From the NCBI GenBank assembly GCA_029260765.1, contig JAJDCP010000174.1:1-64000 (forward strand): a DNA stretch of 64,000 nt. Reading direction: 5' to 3'. Positions within the stretch are counted from its first letter, which is position 1; the number at the start of each line of letters is the position of its first letter. The notes beneath the pieces are model-generated. The model was given only the letters and a program-made list of their open reading frames with translations. It was not told the origin of the DNA and ran no database searches. Made by a program: the position numbers and the translations under genes. The stretch is from Planctomycetota bacterium (GTDB lineage: Bacteria > Planctomycetota > J058 > JAJDCP01). Below, in pieces: positions 1 to 9,700 of this stretch.

Positions 1-1320
1 CGGATCGACCAGCCGCAGCACGCCGTCGTCCCCGCCGAGCACCAGCAGCAGACCCCCGACACTGAGCAGAGGTCCGCGGTCGATGGCGGGTTCTTTGCGG
101 GTACTCCAGCGCACGGAGCCGTCGAGCCCGAGACAGACCAGTCCGGGTGGGCGGCGCGTGTTCTCATTGCGGTTGAAGTTCGCGTACAGGTGCCCGTCGA
201 GGCTCAGAGCCTGGTGGATCTGCGCCCCCTCCTGGTCGATCTTGAACAGCTGTGAGACCGCGAAGCCTGCATCGTCTTCTTTGGCTCCGAGATGGACCAG
301 CTGCGAGCCACTGTTGTAGCCGGCTGTGAGGAAGAAGAAACCGTCCCCGAGCGCCGTGGCCGCGAGAATCGCCAGCGACGGCTGGAAGCCGCCGTAGTGC
401 AGCACGGTCTCGCCGTTCTCGGGTGCGAAGGCGAAGAGGCCGCGACTGCCGAGAAAGATGATCTGTTCACGGCTGCCGACGGGGTGGAGTGCTGGTGAGC
501 CATAGCTCTCCGCTCCCACGTCCTCTGACTTCCAAAGCAGCGCGCCGGTCGGCTGCTCGAAGGCGATCAGCCCCGCGTCCTGGGCCAATGCGGCGAAGAT
601 CACCGCGTCCCCCGCGAGCAGGGGCGAGGACGCGTAGCACCAACTCGGGGCCCTTCCTTCGAGATCGAGCAGGTTCTTGCCCCACACCAGCTTGTGGGTG
701 CCCCGGTCGAAGCAGGCCACGTGCCCGAAGGGACCCGCCGTGAACACAAACCGTTCGGAGACCGCCGGGACCGTGCGCGCGCCTCTGTAGCTGCTGCGTC
801 CGGGCGCCTCATAGCCAGCCTGCCACAGCTCTTCGCCAGTCTCGAGCGCAAAGCAACGCAGGACGTCTCGGGCATCCTCTTGGCGATCGAGCAGGTACAC
901 CTGGCCGGCCCGGATGCTGGCGCCTCCGAATCCGGGCTCGACGGCCACGCTCCAGAGTTTTTTCGGCCCGGCGGCCGGCCAGCTGCGGAGGAGCTCAGCC
1001 GGGCCCGCCCTACCGTCACGTGCGGGCCCCAGAAACTGCTCCCAGTCTCGGGCCGCCGTCGGCTCCAGAGGAATCAGAGCGGCGAGCCGGGCGCGGACCT
1101 CCTCCGGAGCGTCGGTCTGCAGAGGGGTTGGCGCTGACCAACCGCCGATGCCCAGCGGGTCGTCGAAGTACGCTCCCAGGTCGAAGCCAGGCACGAACAG
1201 CTGCCCGTAGAGGAACAGCAGAAGCATCGCGGCTGCCAGTATCGCAATCCGCAGCCGCGCACTGCGGCTGGGGAGGAAGAAGCCGCGGACCTTGGCTTCT
1301 TGCGGCGGAGATTCGGCCAT
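1..1320 (-). CDS. PQQ-like beta-propeller protein, membrane anchored (3' end outside window)
   Basis: The gene starts at ATG 1320 on the minus strand and stays open to the left edge, so the C-terminus is missing. Residues about 22-42 form a hydrophobic N-terminal anchor, followed by an outward-facing domain. The domain has repeated Trp/Gly blade motifs of the PQQ-like type, such as GEELW, GALLWKS and RGLFAF. It is a clear paralogue of the gene at 22464-23765: both share an FLG.xRDGR segment followed by a GFGGASIR segment. Such propellers are usually extracytoplasmic scaffolds. The cofactor-binding residues of true PQQ dehydrogenases were not identified, so enzymatic activity is not claimed. 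Confidence 0.85.
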   Translation of the reverse strand, partial: MAESPPQEAKVRGFFLPSRSARLRIAILAAAMLLLFLYGQLFVPGFDLGAYFDDPLGIGGWSAPTPLQTDAPEEVRARLAALIPLEPTAARDWEQFLGPARDGRAGPAELLRSWPAAGPKKLWSVAVEPGFGGASIRAGQVYLLDRQEDARDVLRCFALETGEELWQAGYEAPGRSSYRGARTVPAVSERFVFTAGPFGHVACFDRGTHKLVWGKNLLDLEGRAPSWCYASSPLLAGDAVIFAALAQDAGLIAFEQPTGALLWKSEDVGAESYGSPALHPVGSREQIIFLGSRGLFAFAPENGETVLHYGGFQPSLAILAATALGDGFFFLTAGYNSGSQLVHLGAKEDDAGFAVSQLFKIDQEGAQIHQALSLDGHLYANFNRNENTRRPPGLVCLGLDGSVRWSTRKEPAIDRGPLLSVGGLLLVLGGDDGVLRLVDP

Positions 1321-1622
1321 TCCTGGGCTCCATTCGGGGCGCAGGCCCATTATTCCCGTTTTCGCCGGGGCCGTCGAGGCCTGCGGTTCGGGGAGCGTCC
1401 ATTGTGAGGTGTGCGTGGGGGGAGGCAGACCCAGCGAGCGTCTCGGTAGCCGTCCTCTCGCGCTGCGCAAAGTTGTCGGACGGTTCCGACGAGCGAGACG
1501 GGCAGGGCGCCGCGTGGGCTCGGGCCATTCAATCCAACGAAAGCCGAACATGTGTTGGCTTTTGGGAGGCGGCGGGCACAAGCCTGTCGAATCTCTCTTG
1601 GCTCTCGGCGGAGAAGAGAGAG

Positions 1623-1650
1623 CTATGAGGAACCCAGGAACCCAGGATTC
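1623..1650 (+). repeat. Left copy of a 28-bp perfect inverted repeat
   Basis: This 28-bp sequence, with two tandem AACCCAGG units, is the exact reverse complement of 5258-5285. The pair encloses 3.6 kb carrying a cyclase gene and both ends of a broken GxxExxY gene. Identity was checked base by base. Confidence 0.9.
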
Positions 1651-1655
1651 ACTGC

Positions 1656-1703
1656 ATGGTGGTCCATGAAGACCTTACGCACCTGGTCATCGGGGCGGCT
1701 GTG
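1656..1703 (+). pseudogene. GxxExxY-family N-terminal remnant
   Basis: Starting at ATG 1656 the plus strand reads MVVHEDLTHLVIGAAV. This matches the usual opening of GxxExxY proteins (H-E-x-L-T-x-x-I-I-G-A-A-I). Similarity stops at once and the sequence then changes frame. The matching C-terminal part lies 3.3 kb downstream at 5029-5284. The match is only about 16 residues, so this is suggestive rather than firm. Confidence 0.45.
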
Positions 1704-2144
1704 ATGCCGAGATCTGGCAGCAGAATGCGAAGGCCCTTGATCGGGCCGTTGCCTCCGCTCGTTCTCTACTGAGTGACCTACCCTCGATCTTGAGATCTTT
1801 GCGAACGACGATGACCAGCTGCCAGTACTTGCTGCGGTCCTGCGGGAGTTTGGGGAAGGAGTGCTCATCTTTCTGTCTAGAGGAGCCGGGCGAACGGCGG
1901 GCGAGTGCCGCAGCGGTGGGATGGACGACGAGCTTTTGGGGGGAGCCTCTCTTGGCGACACCGTTGTCTGCAGCGTGGGCATTGTGCAGTCTCAAGAGCT
2001 CCCGCGCTCACAGGTGAACGATGGATTTGACCCAAGAACAAGGCTGGATCGTCGGACCAGCAACGTCAGATCGCGCTGGGCATGACCTACGGATTGCGTC
2101 CGTCCTCCTGTGGCACCTTTCTTCTTGCCTAGCTATCCTGAACG

Positions 2145-3689
2145 ATGCAGCCGCTTCGTTCTTTCAACTCACCATCCGACTACCCCGAGGACCACGTGGA
2201 ACTTAGAATGGGAGGCTACAGGTCGATCGAGATTTTCCGTGCACTACGTATCTTGGCACCGCACCGTGGGTTCTGGACCAAGACCCTGACCGCTGCCGGC
2301 GCAAAGAAGTACGGTGGCGTGGAGGGCGAGGTCCTGATCAGGGGCGAGAAGATACCCGATCGAGAGCGAATCACTGCAGAGATTACAAGAATGGCGAAAG
2401 AAGATGAAATCAAGAAAAAGAAGACAGTACAACCAAGAGTCACAATCGTCGATAGCGCCAACACAAACAACTGCCTATCATATCCGAATGGTCTTGCAGA
2501 GCGTGTCCTGTCAATAGCAAAGGACAAGAGAGTCAAGATCAACCCCTCCCCTAGGGTCAAATTTCTACAGAAATGCATTGACCTTGCGTATTTTGCAGGG
2601 TCGACCACTGAAGAAGGCTCCTACACACCAGTCTCAATTGCGATTGTAGACGTAGATCACAACACCCCCATGGCAGGGGCATTCCGTATTACACTAGAAA
2701 ACAGCGTGCCATTGACTGTCGATTTTCTTCGAAAGATCGGCCCATCGGTTGATCTGTCTAGTTTCTATGTGTGTGTCTCAGAGAATGAGGCGGCCGAAGA
2801 AATGCACGTGACCTGTTCATGGATGCTGATCACTGACAAGTCGCAGGATCGTTTCCTGCGCTACGGTGGGCAGTGTCCGTCATACTTGGGGGACTCAATC
2901 ATTGTTAGGTCGATTGTGCCTTCAAGGCTCTTGATCACTGTCGGCATTACGAAATTGCTTGAATTTTCCAATGGTGCTGTGCTCGAAAAGTATAGCCATT
3001 GCATCTATGACCCAGGCCCAATTTGTAACTTCCTTCAAGAAAGCCGACCAGGCTACTTCGATAACGATATGCTTGTGAACGCAATCGTGAGTAACGCACT
3101 TCGACACATATCACAGTCGCGCCACGGAGGCACGATCATTGTTGTAGCGGATGAAGCAGTCTCGGATTGCCAAGAGGTCGTAGACTCCAAGTTCTCAGTA
3201 AAGAAAATGCCGTGCATCCTCGAGGAGGAGGTCAAGTCAGCACGCTACAGGTCCCTGAGCGCAGACGATCTCGAAAGCCTAGACCCTCAGACTACAGCGA
3301 TGCTCGCGTCATCAAACATACAACAGGAACTTCGATTCAGGCAGACAGTCGGTGATTTCGCGGAAGCAATCGGCAATCTTGCCATGACCGACGGCGCCCT
3401 TGTGATTACGACACACCTTAAGATCGCATCAATTTCGGCCAAGCTGTCAGTCAAGTCTCCCAAGACTTGCTTCATCGCTCTCAACGACATGGGAACAAAG
3501 CTAAGGGAGCACACCCTCGACGGGTATGGGACAAGGCACGGTTCATCGGCGGGATTCGCGGAAAAGTTCCCGCGTTCCGTCGTTTTTGTTGTTTCGCAAG
3601 ACGGGAGAATCTCTGCGTTTCATCGCCACTTGGACCGCTTGATCATGTGGACTCCCATTGACGTGTCCTTTCCTGTTTGGGCTGGATAA
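2145..3689 (+). CDS. DisA/DAC-type nucleotide cyclase with DACNV-like N-terminal domain
   Basis: A 514-residue protein whose C-terminal domain looks like the DisA_N diadenylate cyclase fold. It has GGTIIVVADE at about 328-337, the DGA motif at 416-418 and a TRHGSSAG motif at 463-470. The last corresponds to the RHR-x-A nucleotide-binding motif and is followed by the strand VVFVVSQDGRISAF. Residues about 1-320 resemble the DACNV-type sensor region known from cyclases in conflict-system contexts. The family makes c-di-AMP or related messengers from ATP. The spacing of the RH motif differs from housekeeping DisA, so the product is uncertain. No transmembrane segment was seen. Base composition is visibly less GC-rich than the flanking genes, suggesting transfer. 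An alternative start is Met22 at 2208. Confidence 0.75.
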   Translation: MQPLRSFNSPSDYPEDHVELRMGGYRSIEIFRALRILAPHRGFWTKTLTAAGAKKYGGVEGEVLIRGEKIPDRERITAEITRMAKEDEIKKKKTVQPRVTIVDSANTNNCLSYPNGLAERVLSIAKDKRVKINPSPRVKFLQKCIDLAYFAGSTTEEGSYTPVSIAIVDVDHNTPMAGAFRITLENSVPLTVDFLRKIGPSVDLSSFYVCVSENEAAEEMHVTCSWMLITDKSQDRFLRYGGQCPSYLGDSIIVRSIVPSRLLITVGITKLLEFSNGAVLEKYSHCIYDPGPICNFLQESRPGYFDNDMLVNAIVSNALRHISQSRHGGTIIVVADEAVSDCQEVVDSKFSVKKMPCILEEEVKSARYRSLSADDLESLDPQTTAMLASSNIQQELRFRQTVGDFAEAIGNLAMTDGALVITTHLKIASISAKLSVKSPKTCFIALNDMGTKLREHTLDGYGTRHGSSAGFAEKFPRSVVFVVSQDGRISAFHRHLDRLIMWTPIDVSFPVWAG

Positions 3690-4660
3690 ACAATCGGCGA
3701 CCGCTAGGCGCAAACGTGCGAGTTGAACAACAACTAGCGCGCATCGAAGACCGGGTCGCACGATCTTGCGCAAGGCGGGCAGGTGTCCGTGGCTGATTGG
3801 CCATCCAGTACGGTCCTGCCGATGGCTCCATGCTCGAGAACCCGATGGACGCTGTTGCTGCTTGCCAACGGTTCTTGCCGGTGGAGCGCCCGGCGGGACC
3901 TCGGATTTCGAACGCGAGCAGCGCAACGCCGTCTCGCCGCTGAGCCCCCCAGCGCGGCCGGGCGCTTGCTCCACCTCTCTGCGCTCCAGCAGTTTGCGTC
4001 GCGAGATCCGCTCCAGATCATCTGGCAACCAGGGCGCCGAGGCTCCGGGTCGACCTTCGGCCGCTTCGCTGAGCGGCGACGCCAAGAATCCATTGGCGAG
4101 GCAGGTTGAGTCTGACGCTTCCCTTTCTGGCCGTCTGTGACGACATTGTGGCTCTTGCTTTTCCACGGATTGTTGGCTCCGGAGATATGCTCCACTAGTT
4201 GAAGCTACGCACTGCCTGAGCTGCGATCCCTCGACATCGGTCTTCTGCCAGTCGCCAAACATTGACCGCGGCAGTTCGCCGTGATCCTGCCAGCAAGAAG
4301 CAATGGATGGCGAAGTCGAGGCCGCCTGTTTGGCTGGTGTTCGGTTCGATGCGCCAGCGAGCCGGCTGGCTGGATTCGCGACTGGCTGTGCAGTGGGCCG
4401 GCGAACGATTCCCGCCGTTTCCGCAATGACTCTCGTCGTGTTTGGGGCCCGAGAGACTGATTCACTGGCGTGCGGTGACTCAATTCGAATGGCTTTCGCC
4501 TTGCTGCGTGTGCAAACTTGAAAGAACCTTTCGGTAGGAGGATCGATCCCGTGGGGCACCGGGCAAACTTCATCCACATAGAATACGGAACCCTCAGTAT
4601 AGAAGCCGCCCAGTGGGGGGCCGATGAGGTACTTGAACGCATAAGTGCCGGACCCGATGA
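3690..4660. other. Non-coding stretch with one copy of the dispersed repeat
   Basis: Long open frames occur on both strands, but their composition is Arg/Pro/Ser-rich and matches nothing recognisable. The only clear structure is repeat copy A at 3924-4080. I see no promoter or RNA gene. Confidence 0.5.
3924..4080 (+). repeat. Dispersed ~160-bp repeat, copy A
   Basis: This copy is nearly identical over its length to copy D (20531-20692) and shares blocks with B (5405-5554) and C (18605-18663). Landmarks are AACGCCGTCTCGCCGCTGAG at the left end and the hairpin GGCCGCTTCGCTGAGCGGC at the right end. All four copies point the same way. Confidence 0.85.
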
Positions 4661-5047
4661 GTGCTTTCCGGGGAGCCCGGGGTGCTGGAGCGCATCTACG
4701 ACGACGATGAATGCGAGGCTTTTCTCCTTGTCGACCACGACCGGCAGCAGGCCCTGGTCTCCTGCCACCTCGAGGGCTATGCCAGCAAATCGGACTTCCT
4801 CCGCCAGATGCGGCGCTCCTGGCGGGGGTGGAAGCTGCGACTTGTCTCAAGCCTGAAGCAGGCCGAGACGTACCTGAAAAGGCACGACTTCGAATTGGAC
4901 GACAACGAGCCGATCGAACTTGAAGTAAGATTCGACATTGAGGACCCGGGCCCACAGGGGCACGCGCGTGCTGGCGCCCCAATCGCCCTTGGCTCCTCCC
5001 TTGAGGGGCCCGCCTCGCCCTACCTCCATAGTTCCCAGATCCGATAG
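4661..5047 (+). CDS. Possible small hypothetical protein
   Basis: A 128-residue frame starting at GTG 4661. The middle (about 10-95) looks protein-like, with charged amphipathic helices such as FLRQMRRSWRGWKLRL and a run of acidic residues. The tail is low in information content. There is no recognised domain and no convincing ribosome-binding site. It sits inside the inverted-repeat element just before the GxxExxY fragment and may itself be a remnant. Confidence 0.3.
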   Translation: MLSGEPGVLERIYDDDECEAFLLVDHDRQQALVSCHLEGYASKSDFLRQMRRSWRGWKLRLVSSLKQAETYLKRHDFELDDNEPIELEVRFDIEDPGPQGHARAGAPIALGSSLEGPASPYLHSSQIR

Positions 5048-5284
5048 CTGTGCTCTACGATGGTCAGGAAGTCGGCCGTCATCGATTGGACATGCTTGTC
5101 GCCGACCTTGTTGTCGTTGAGCTCAAGGCGATCAAGCAACTGCAAGGGTTGTCGTCCGTTCGTACTTGCGCGCCGCCCGACGAGAACACGGGCTGCTGCT
5201 CAACTTTTCCAGTGACAAGCTCATTCCCAAGCGGGTTCTCGCACGTTGCGGTTTTCGGAATCCTGGGTTCCTGGGTTCCTCATA
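5029..5284 (+). pseudogene. GxxExxY-family C-terminal fragment, frameshifted
   Basis: From about 5029 the frame reads VLYDGQEVGRHRLDMLVADL followed by VVVELKAI, the hallmark C-terminal half of GxxExxY proteins. Near 5148 the frame must shift to continue as YLRAARREHGLLLNFSSDKL, then PKRVLA, ending in NPGFLGSS and a stop. The last codons lie within the right inverted repeat. The N-terminal half is absent here, and a short piece of it sits at 1656. Not functional as read. Confidence 0.75.
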
Positions 5285-5285
5285 G
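5258..5285 (-). repeat. Right copy of the 28-bp perfect inverted repeat
   Basis: Exact reverse complement of 1623-1650. It also encodes the last residues (NPGFLGSS) of the GxxExxY fragment. Confidence 0.9.
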
Positions 5286-5815
5286 ATCTCTTCCCCATTG
5301 AACGTTCGGCTGAGAGAAGGCCCCGTTCAGCGAAGAGACTCGAGGCCCTCCAACCGCCCTTCGCCGGTTCCGGATCGGACCTGCACTCCAGCCACGCACA
5401 CCCGTTTCGCCGCTGAGCCCTCCGGCCTGGCCCGGCGCTTGCCCCATCCAACTACGTTCCAACAAGTTGCAACGCCAACGCCCATAAACCTCGCTCAGCA
5501 ACCGCGGGGCCTGAGCTCCAGGTCGACCTTCGGCCGCTTCGCTGAGCGGCGACGGCAAGACTACTGCATTGGCAAGTGACCCATTCGAGCTCGCGCGGTC
5601 GGAAGCGCCCAGCAAATTCGGCGCCCCTGCACCCTTTGATGCTCGCCAACGGCCAGTTGCGACGGATGTCTGCCCTCTTTTCTCTAGACGCACCGCAGCA
5701 TCTTCGAGCAGGATGCTCACAGAACTTCAGGTGACGTGCTGTGTCAGTTGCGAGGGCCCCTGGACAGAGCCTTGATGAAGTAATGTATACTGGGGTGCGT
5801 GGGTTGGAATGCGGG
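5286..5815. other. Intergenic stretch with repeat copy B
   Basis: Between the inverted repeat and the toxin-antitoxin pair. It holds repeat copy B (5405-5554). A TATACT -10-like hexamer lies near 5787 upstream of the antitoxin, but no matching -35 is evident. No gene was recognised. Confidence 0.5.
5405..5554 (+). repeat. Dispersed ~160-bp repeat, copy B
   Basis: Shares the CGCCGCTGAGCCC left block and the GGTCGACCTTCGGCCGCTTC to GAGCGGCGACG right block with copies A and D. The centre is diverged. Confidence 0.8.
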
Positions 5816-5821
5816 ATGGTC

Positions 5822-6124
5822 ATGAAAAGCAAACTTGAGTCGATTCTTGACCAGGCCCAGAAGCTCCCGACTGAGCAGCGTCTGCGACTCATTGCCAGGT
5901 TGTCGGAAAATGTCGCACGCAACGCTGCGACGGAGGAGGCAGGAAAGAACTTCTGGAAGACCAAGTCCATCGGGGATCATGCGGCCGAGCAAGGCATAGT
6001 CAAACCTCAGGATCTCTCCAGGTTTCTTGATTCCAAGGTCTGGCCGGACAGCGAAGACCTTGAAGAATTCCTCCGCGACCTCAGAGCCCAGCGACTGCCT
6101 GCACGCCTGGCCGATCGCTCGTGA
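5822..6124 (+). CDS. VapB-like antitoxin of a type II toxin-antitoxin pair
   Basis: About 100 residues. The N-terminal helix KLESILDQAQKLPTEQRLRL matches the small antitoxins that pair with PIN toxins. An acidic C-terminal segment (PDSEDLEEFLRDLRAQR) would wrap the toxin. ATG 5816 and ATG 5822 are both possible starts. The stop overlaps the toxin GTG start by four bases (GTGA), typical of translational coupling. Such antitoxins also repress their own promoter; no operator was identified. Confidence 0.75.
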   Translation: MKSKLESILDQAQKLPTEQRLRLIARLSENVARNAATEEAGKNFWKTKSIGDHAAEQGIVKPQDLSRFLDSKVWPDSEDLEEFLRDLRAQRLPARLADRS

Positions 6125-6519
6125 CTGACATTGTTCTTGTCGATACCGATGTGGTGTCCTTCCTATTCAAGGGCGACTCCCGCGCCCGCCCATTCGCCAC
6201 GCTTCTATCGACACAGCGGCAGGCGATTGCATTCATGACAGCGGCTGAGCTCTGGAGGTGGGGCCTCAAGAGGGGTTGGGGACAGGCTCGTCTGGACAGA
6301 CTCGACGAGCTTGTCACTTCATTCATCGTGCTTCCGGCCGATGCTGCCACCTGTCGATTCTGGGCCACCGTGCGTGTGCAGTGTGACGGCGTTGGTCGCC
6401 CGATCTCTGTCCAAGACGCATGGATCGCCGCTGTGGCTCTACAGCACGGGCTCAAGCTGGCAACGAACAACGTCAAACACTTCGAAGCTGTTGCCGGGCT
6501 TCGGCTCCTGGTTCCGTAG
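6121..6519 (+). CDS. vapC: PIN-domain toxin (VapC family)
   Basis: A 132-residue PIN-domain ribonuclease. Acidic residues expected for metal binding are visible: Asp8 in VLVDTDVVSFLF, Glu43 in MTAAELW and Asp99 in VQDAWIAA. The usual fourth acidic position appears as TNN at 115-117, as in several VapC subgroups. Start is GTG 6121, overlapping the antitoxin stop. VapC toxins cleave tRNA or rRNA and are held inactive by the upstream partner. The pair sits in the accessory island just before the restriction operon and may stabilise it. Confidence 0.85.
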   Translation: MTDIVLVDTDVVSFLFKGDSRARPFATLLSTQRQAIAFMTAAELWRWGLKRGWGQARLDRLDELVTSFIVLPADAATCRFWATVRVQCDGVGRPISVQDAWIAAVALQHGLKLATNNVKHFEAVAGLRLLVP

Positions 6520-6731
6520 CCTCTGAGTTGCGGGGACTCTAACGGCAAGCGCCCCGCAGATCCTCGCCAACGCTGTCTTGCGGACAGCAACGCGTATTTC
6601 TCAGGAGTTGTTTTCCCACACCAGACCGGGCATTCCGTGCATGAGCGTGATATGCAGATCGTGCAGGGTCCGAGGGTCCTGCACCCGAACAGTCGCGAGG
6701 GGCCGTCGATCGATGGGGGGCGCTGTTCCGC

Positions 6732-9700
6732 TCACGCCGCCCCCCTGTCGCCTGGAAGCGGCGCGTAGACATTGTTCGTCGCCGTCTCGTATTGCTCGTA
6801 CACGTGCAGGTAGACAACCTTGGCGAGCTGCTTCACCTCCTCGTCCGTGTACACGTCCACCGGCAGGCCGGTGTTCTCGTCGTACAGAAGGTCGAGGATA
6901 CGCAGCCGAACCTGAGCCTGCGTCTTCCGTTTCGCCTTCCAGTGGTCGAGGTTCGCCAGCTCGGCCTTGATCGCGTCGAGCAGCGCCGCCGCAACCGCCT
7001 TCACCCTGTTCCGGGTCCGTGAGTCCAACTCCTTCCGCTGCACGAGCACGTCGAACACCGGGAGGATCTCTTCGTCAAGCCCTTCGCGGACGGCCCGTTG
7101 GTCTTCCAGCGAGAGGTCTCCAACGAACTTCACCAGCTCTTCGAAAGTCTTCTCGATCGTGACCCGGTCGGTCTCGCGGTTGTACTCGGCGATGATGGCC
7201 TGGAAGCGCTTGTAGAAGTCCATGCGCGTTGGATTCTGCCGGACCATCCGCCGGAGCTTTTGGTCAACCGCGTCCTTCACCGACTGAACCGTGGTGTTCT
7301 TGTTGGGGTTCTTCTCGAACTCCGCCTTGAGCTTGTCGAAGTCGATGTGGCTGATGTCGTAGACTTTGCCGGAGTCGGCACCCGGAATGCGGGTCACGGA
7401 CTGGTGCTTGACGTGGTCGCTGACAATGCTATGGAGCTCTTGCATCACGGCGCTGATGTCAGCCGCGTCCTTGTTCGCCTGCAGCTTCTTGTAGATCGCG
7501 TCGATGGCATCGGCCTTGCGCCTGTAGGGCTTGATGCGCTTGGGCTCGGAGATCAGGGCTTTGCGTTTCTTGAACACCTCGCGGGCGAGCACTTCGAAGC
7601 GTGCTCGGGTCTTGTCGCTGCGGCAGACCGCGTTGACCGCTGACGCCTCGTTCTTCTTGCTCAGAAGCGCGATCTTGTCGAAGCCGGTCGCCTCCATCAG
7701 CTGGGTGATGTCGAAGCCACACTTCGAAAGGTGTTCCTCGCAGGCGGCGATGGCCGCTGCGAACTCGGCCTCCAGCTCGTCGAGGTCGCCTGCGGGTGCG
7801 CCTTCGCAGCCATCCCCGCCCGTGTCTCCATCGCCATACTTGGCCAGAGCCGAGCGCAGGCTCTTGAGCATTCCGTTGTAGTCGACGATGTGGCCGTTGT
7901 TCTTACCCGGTGCCTTGCGGTTGGCCCGAGCGATGGCCTGCATGAGGGTGTGCCCCTTCATCGGCTTGTCGATGTAGAGCGTCGACAGTTGCGGGACATC
8001 GAAGCCGGTGAGCCACATCGCGCAGACAATCGCCAGGCGGAAGGTGTGGCTGGGGTTCTTGTACTCCTCGGCGAGGTCCCGGTCCTTCATCTTGGCGCGG
8101 TGGGGGACGATGTCGAGCCCCCACTTCTTGAAGGTTTTGACCTCGTTCTGCTCCTCGCTGACGACCACGCTCGCCTCGGTCGTCTGGAGCCATGAGAGCT
8201 TCGACAGCGCCCGTTCGATGCGCTTGGTGGCAGCGGTGATGACGCGGACACGGTCGTCTTCGTCCGCGTCCTTCACGCTCTCCTGGACTGCTGCAAGGCC
8301 CTCCATCAGCCGAGTGCGCTTGCGCTCCAGCTTGTCGATCTCGTCGGTCCAGTACTTCTCGATCAGGCCGTGCATGCGAACGCAGGTGACCTTGTCGATG
8401 CAGACCAGCATCGCGTTACCGGTCTCCCAGCGGGTGGCGTAGTGCGCCACCAGGTCCCGTGCGATCCGGTCGAGCCGCTCGTCGCTGGTCAAGATGTGGT
8501 AGTCGCGTCCCAGCTCGCGCTCCAGGCGTTGCTGCTGGTCCTGGTCGAGGTCGTGCTTTGCCAGCTCGTCGGCGATGCGTTCGTTGATGTCGACGGTGGC
8601 CAGCTCCAGCTTCTCACCGCGGTTGTCGTAGAAGAGCTTGACCGTGGCGCCGTCGTCCACCGCCCGCTTGAAGTCGTACCGGGAGACGTAGTCGCCGAAG
8701 GTGTCGCGCGTGAGCTGGTCGCTCGCGTCCCTCATAAGCGGAGTGCCCGTGAAGGCGATGAACGACGCGTTGGGGAGCACGGCCCGCATGGCCTCGGCCA
8801 GTTTGCCGTTCTGGGTGCGATGCGCCTCGTCCGCGATGACGATGACATCCTTCCGCAGGGTGTACGGCTCGGTGTCGTCGGGGTTGAACTTGTGGACCAG
8901 GGTGAAGATGTACCGGTGGTCCTCAGCGAGGAGCTGCTTGAGGTGTTCCCGGCTGCTGGCGTGGACCGCTTTGGCTTCCGCGACGGCCCCGCAGCCTGCG
9001 AAGGTCTTGGCGATCTGGTCGTCCAGCTCCACGCGGTCTGTGAGGATGACGAAGGTGAACGAGCCCAGCAACTTCCGGTGCACCTTCTGGGCGAGCCAGA
9101 ACATCGAGTAGGACTTGCCGCTGCCCTGGGTGTGCCAAAAGACGCCCAGCTTGCCGTCCCGCACCTCCCGATCCTGCACGGCCTGATAGGCGAGGTTGAC
9201 ACCGAGGTACTGATGATTGGCAGCGAGTGCCTTGACGGTCCCGCCGCTGGGGCTGTCGTCGAAGAGGATGAAGTTCTCGACGATGTCGAGGAAGCGGTCT
9301 TTCCGGCACATGCCCTTCAGCATGGTCTGCCAGTCGACAACGCCCGGTTCGTTTTCTTCGAGGCGCTTCCACTCGTGGAAGAAGTCGAAGGGGCTGGTGA
9401 TCGTGCCCACGCGGGCCTCTTCGCCGTTGCTGAGCATCACCAGCGCGTTGTGGTGGAAGATATGGGGGATGGTATCGCGGTAGTCGCTGAGGTTGCCCTC
9501 GTAGGCGACCTTCACGTCTTTGTGCTGTGCCTTCAATTCGATGAACAGCAGCGGTAGACCGTTCACGAAGCCGATGATGTCCGGCCGCCGGTTGTAAGGG
9601 TGCCCCTTGACCCACAACTCACGCACGACCAGGAAGTCGTTCGCATCGGGATCGTCGAAGTCGATGACCCGGAGCCGGGGGGACTGGGTGTGGCCGTCTG

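Larger units (their letters stand above)
1321..2144. other. Gene-poor stretch with decayed coding remnants
   Basis: No intact gene was recognised. The stretch holds the left 28-bp inverted repeat (1623-1650) and a short GxxExxY-like start just after it. From about 1700 to 2085 there is protein-like sequence on the plus strand that can only be read by changing frame at least twice; one piece reads DDDQLPVLAAVLREFGEG. I read this as a decayed gene, but I do not recognise the family. Confidence 0.5.

Noticed and set aside
3543..4982. A 479-residue minus-strand frame over repeat copy A
   Set aside because: Low-complexity Arg/Ser/Pro composition; includes the dispersed repeat, whose translation also appears at other copies.
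3924..5554. Integron attC sites
   Set aside because: The repeats are structured and bracket modules, but no RYYYAAC/GTTRRRY core sites and no integrase gene were seen, so they are listed only as repeats.
8370..9557. A 395-residue frame antisense to hsdR
   Set aside because: Val/Leu/Asp-rich shadow of the conserved HsdR motor region.
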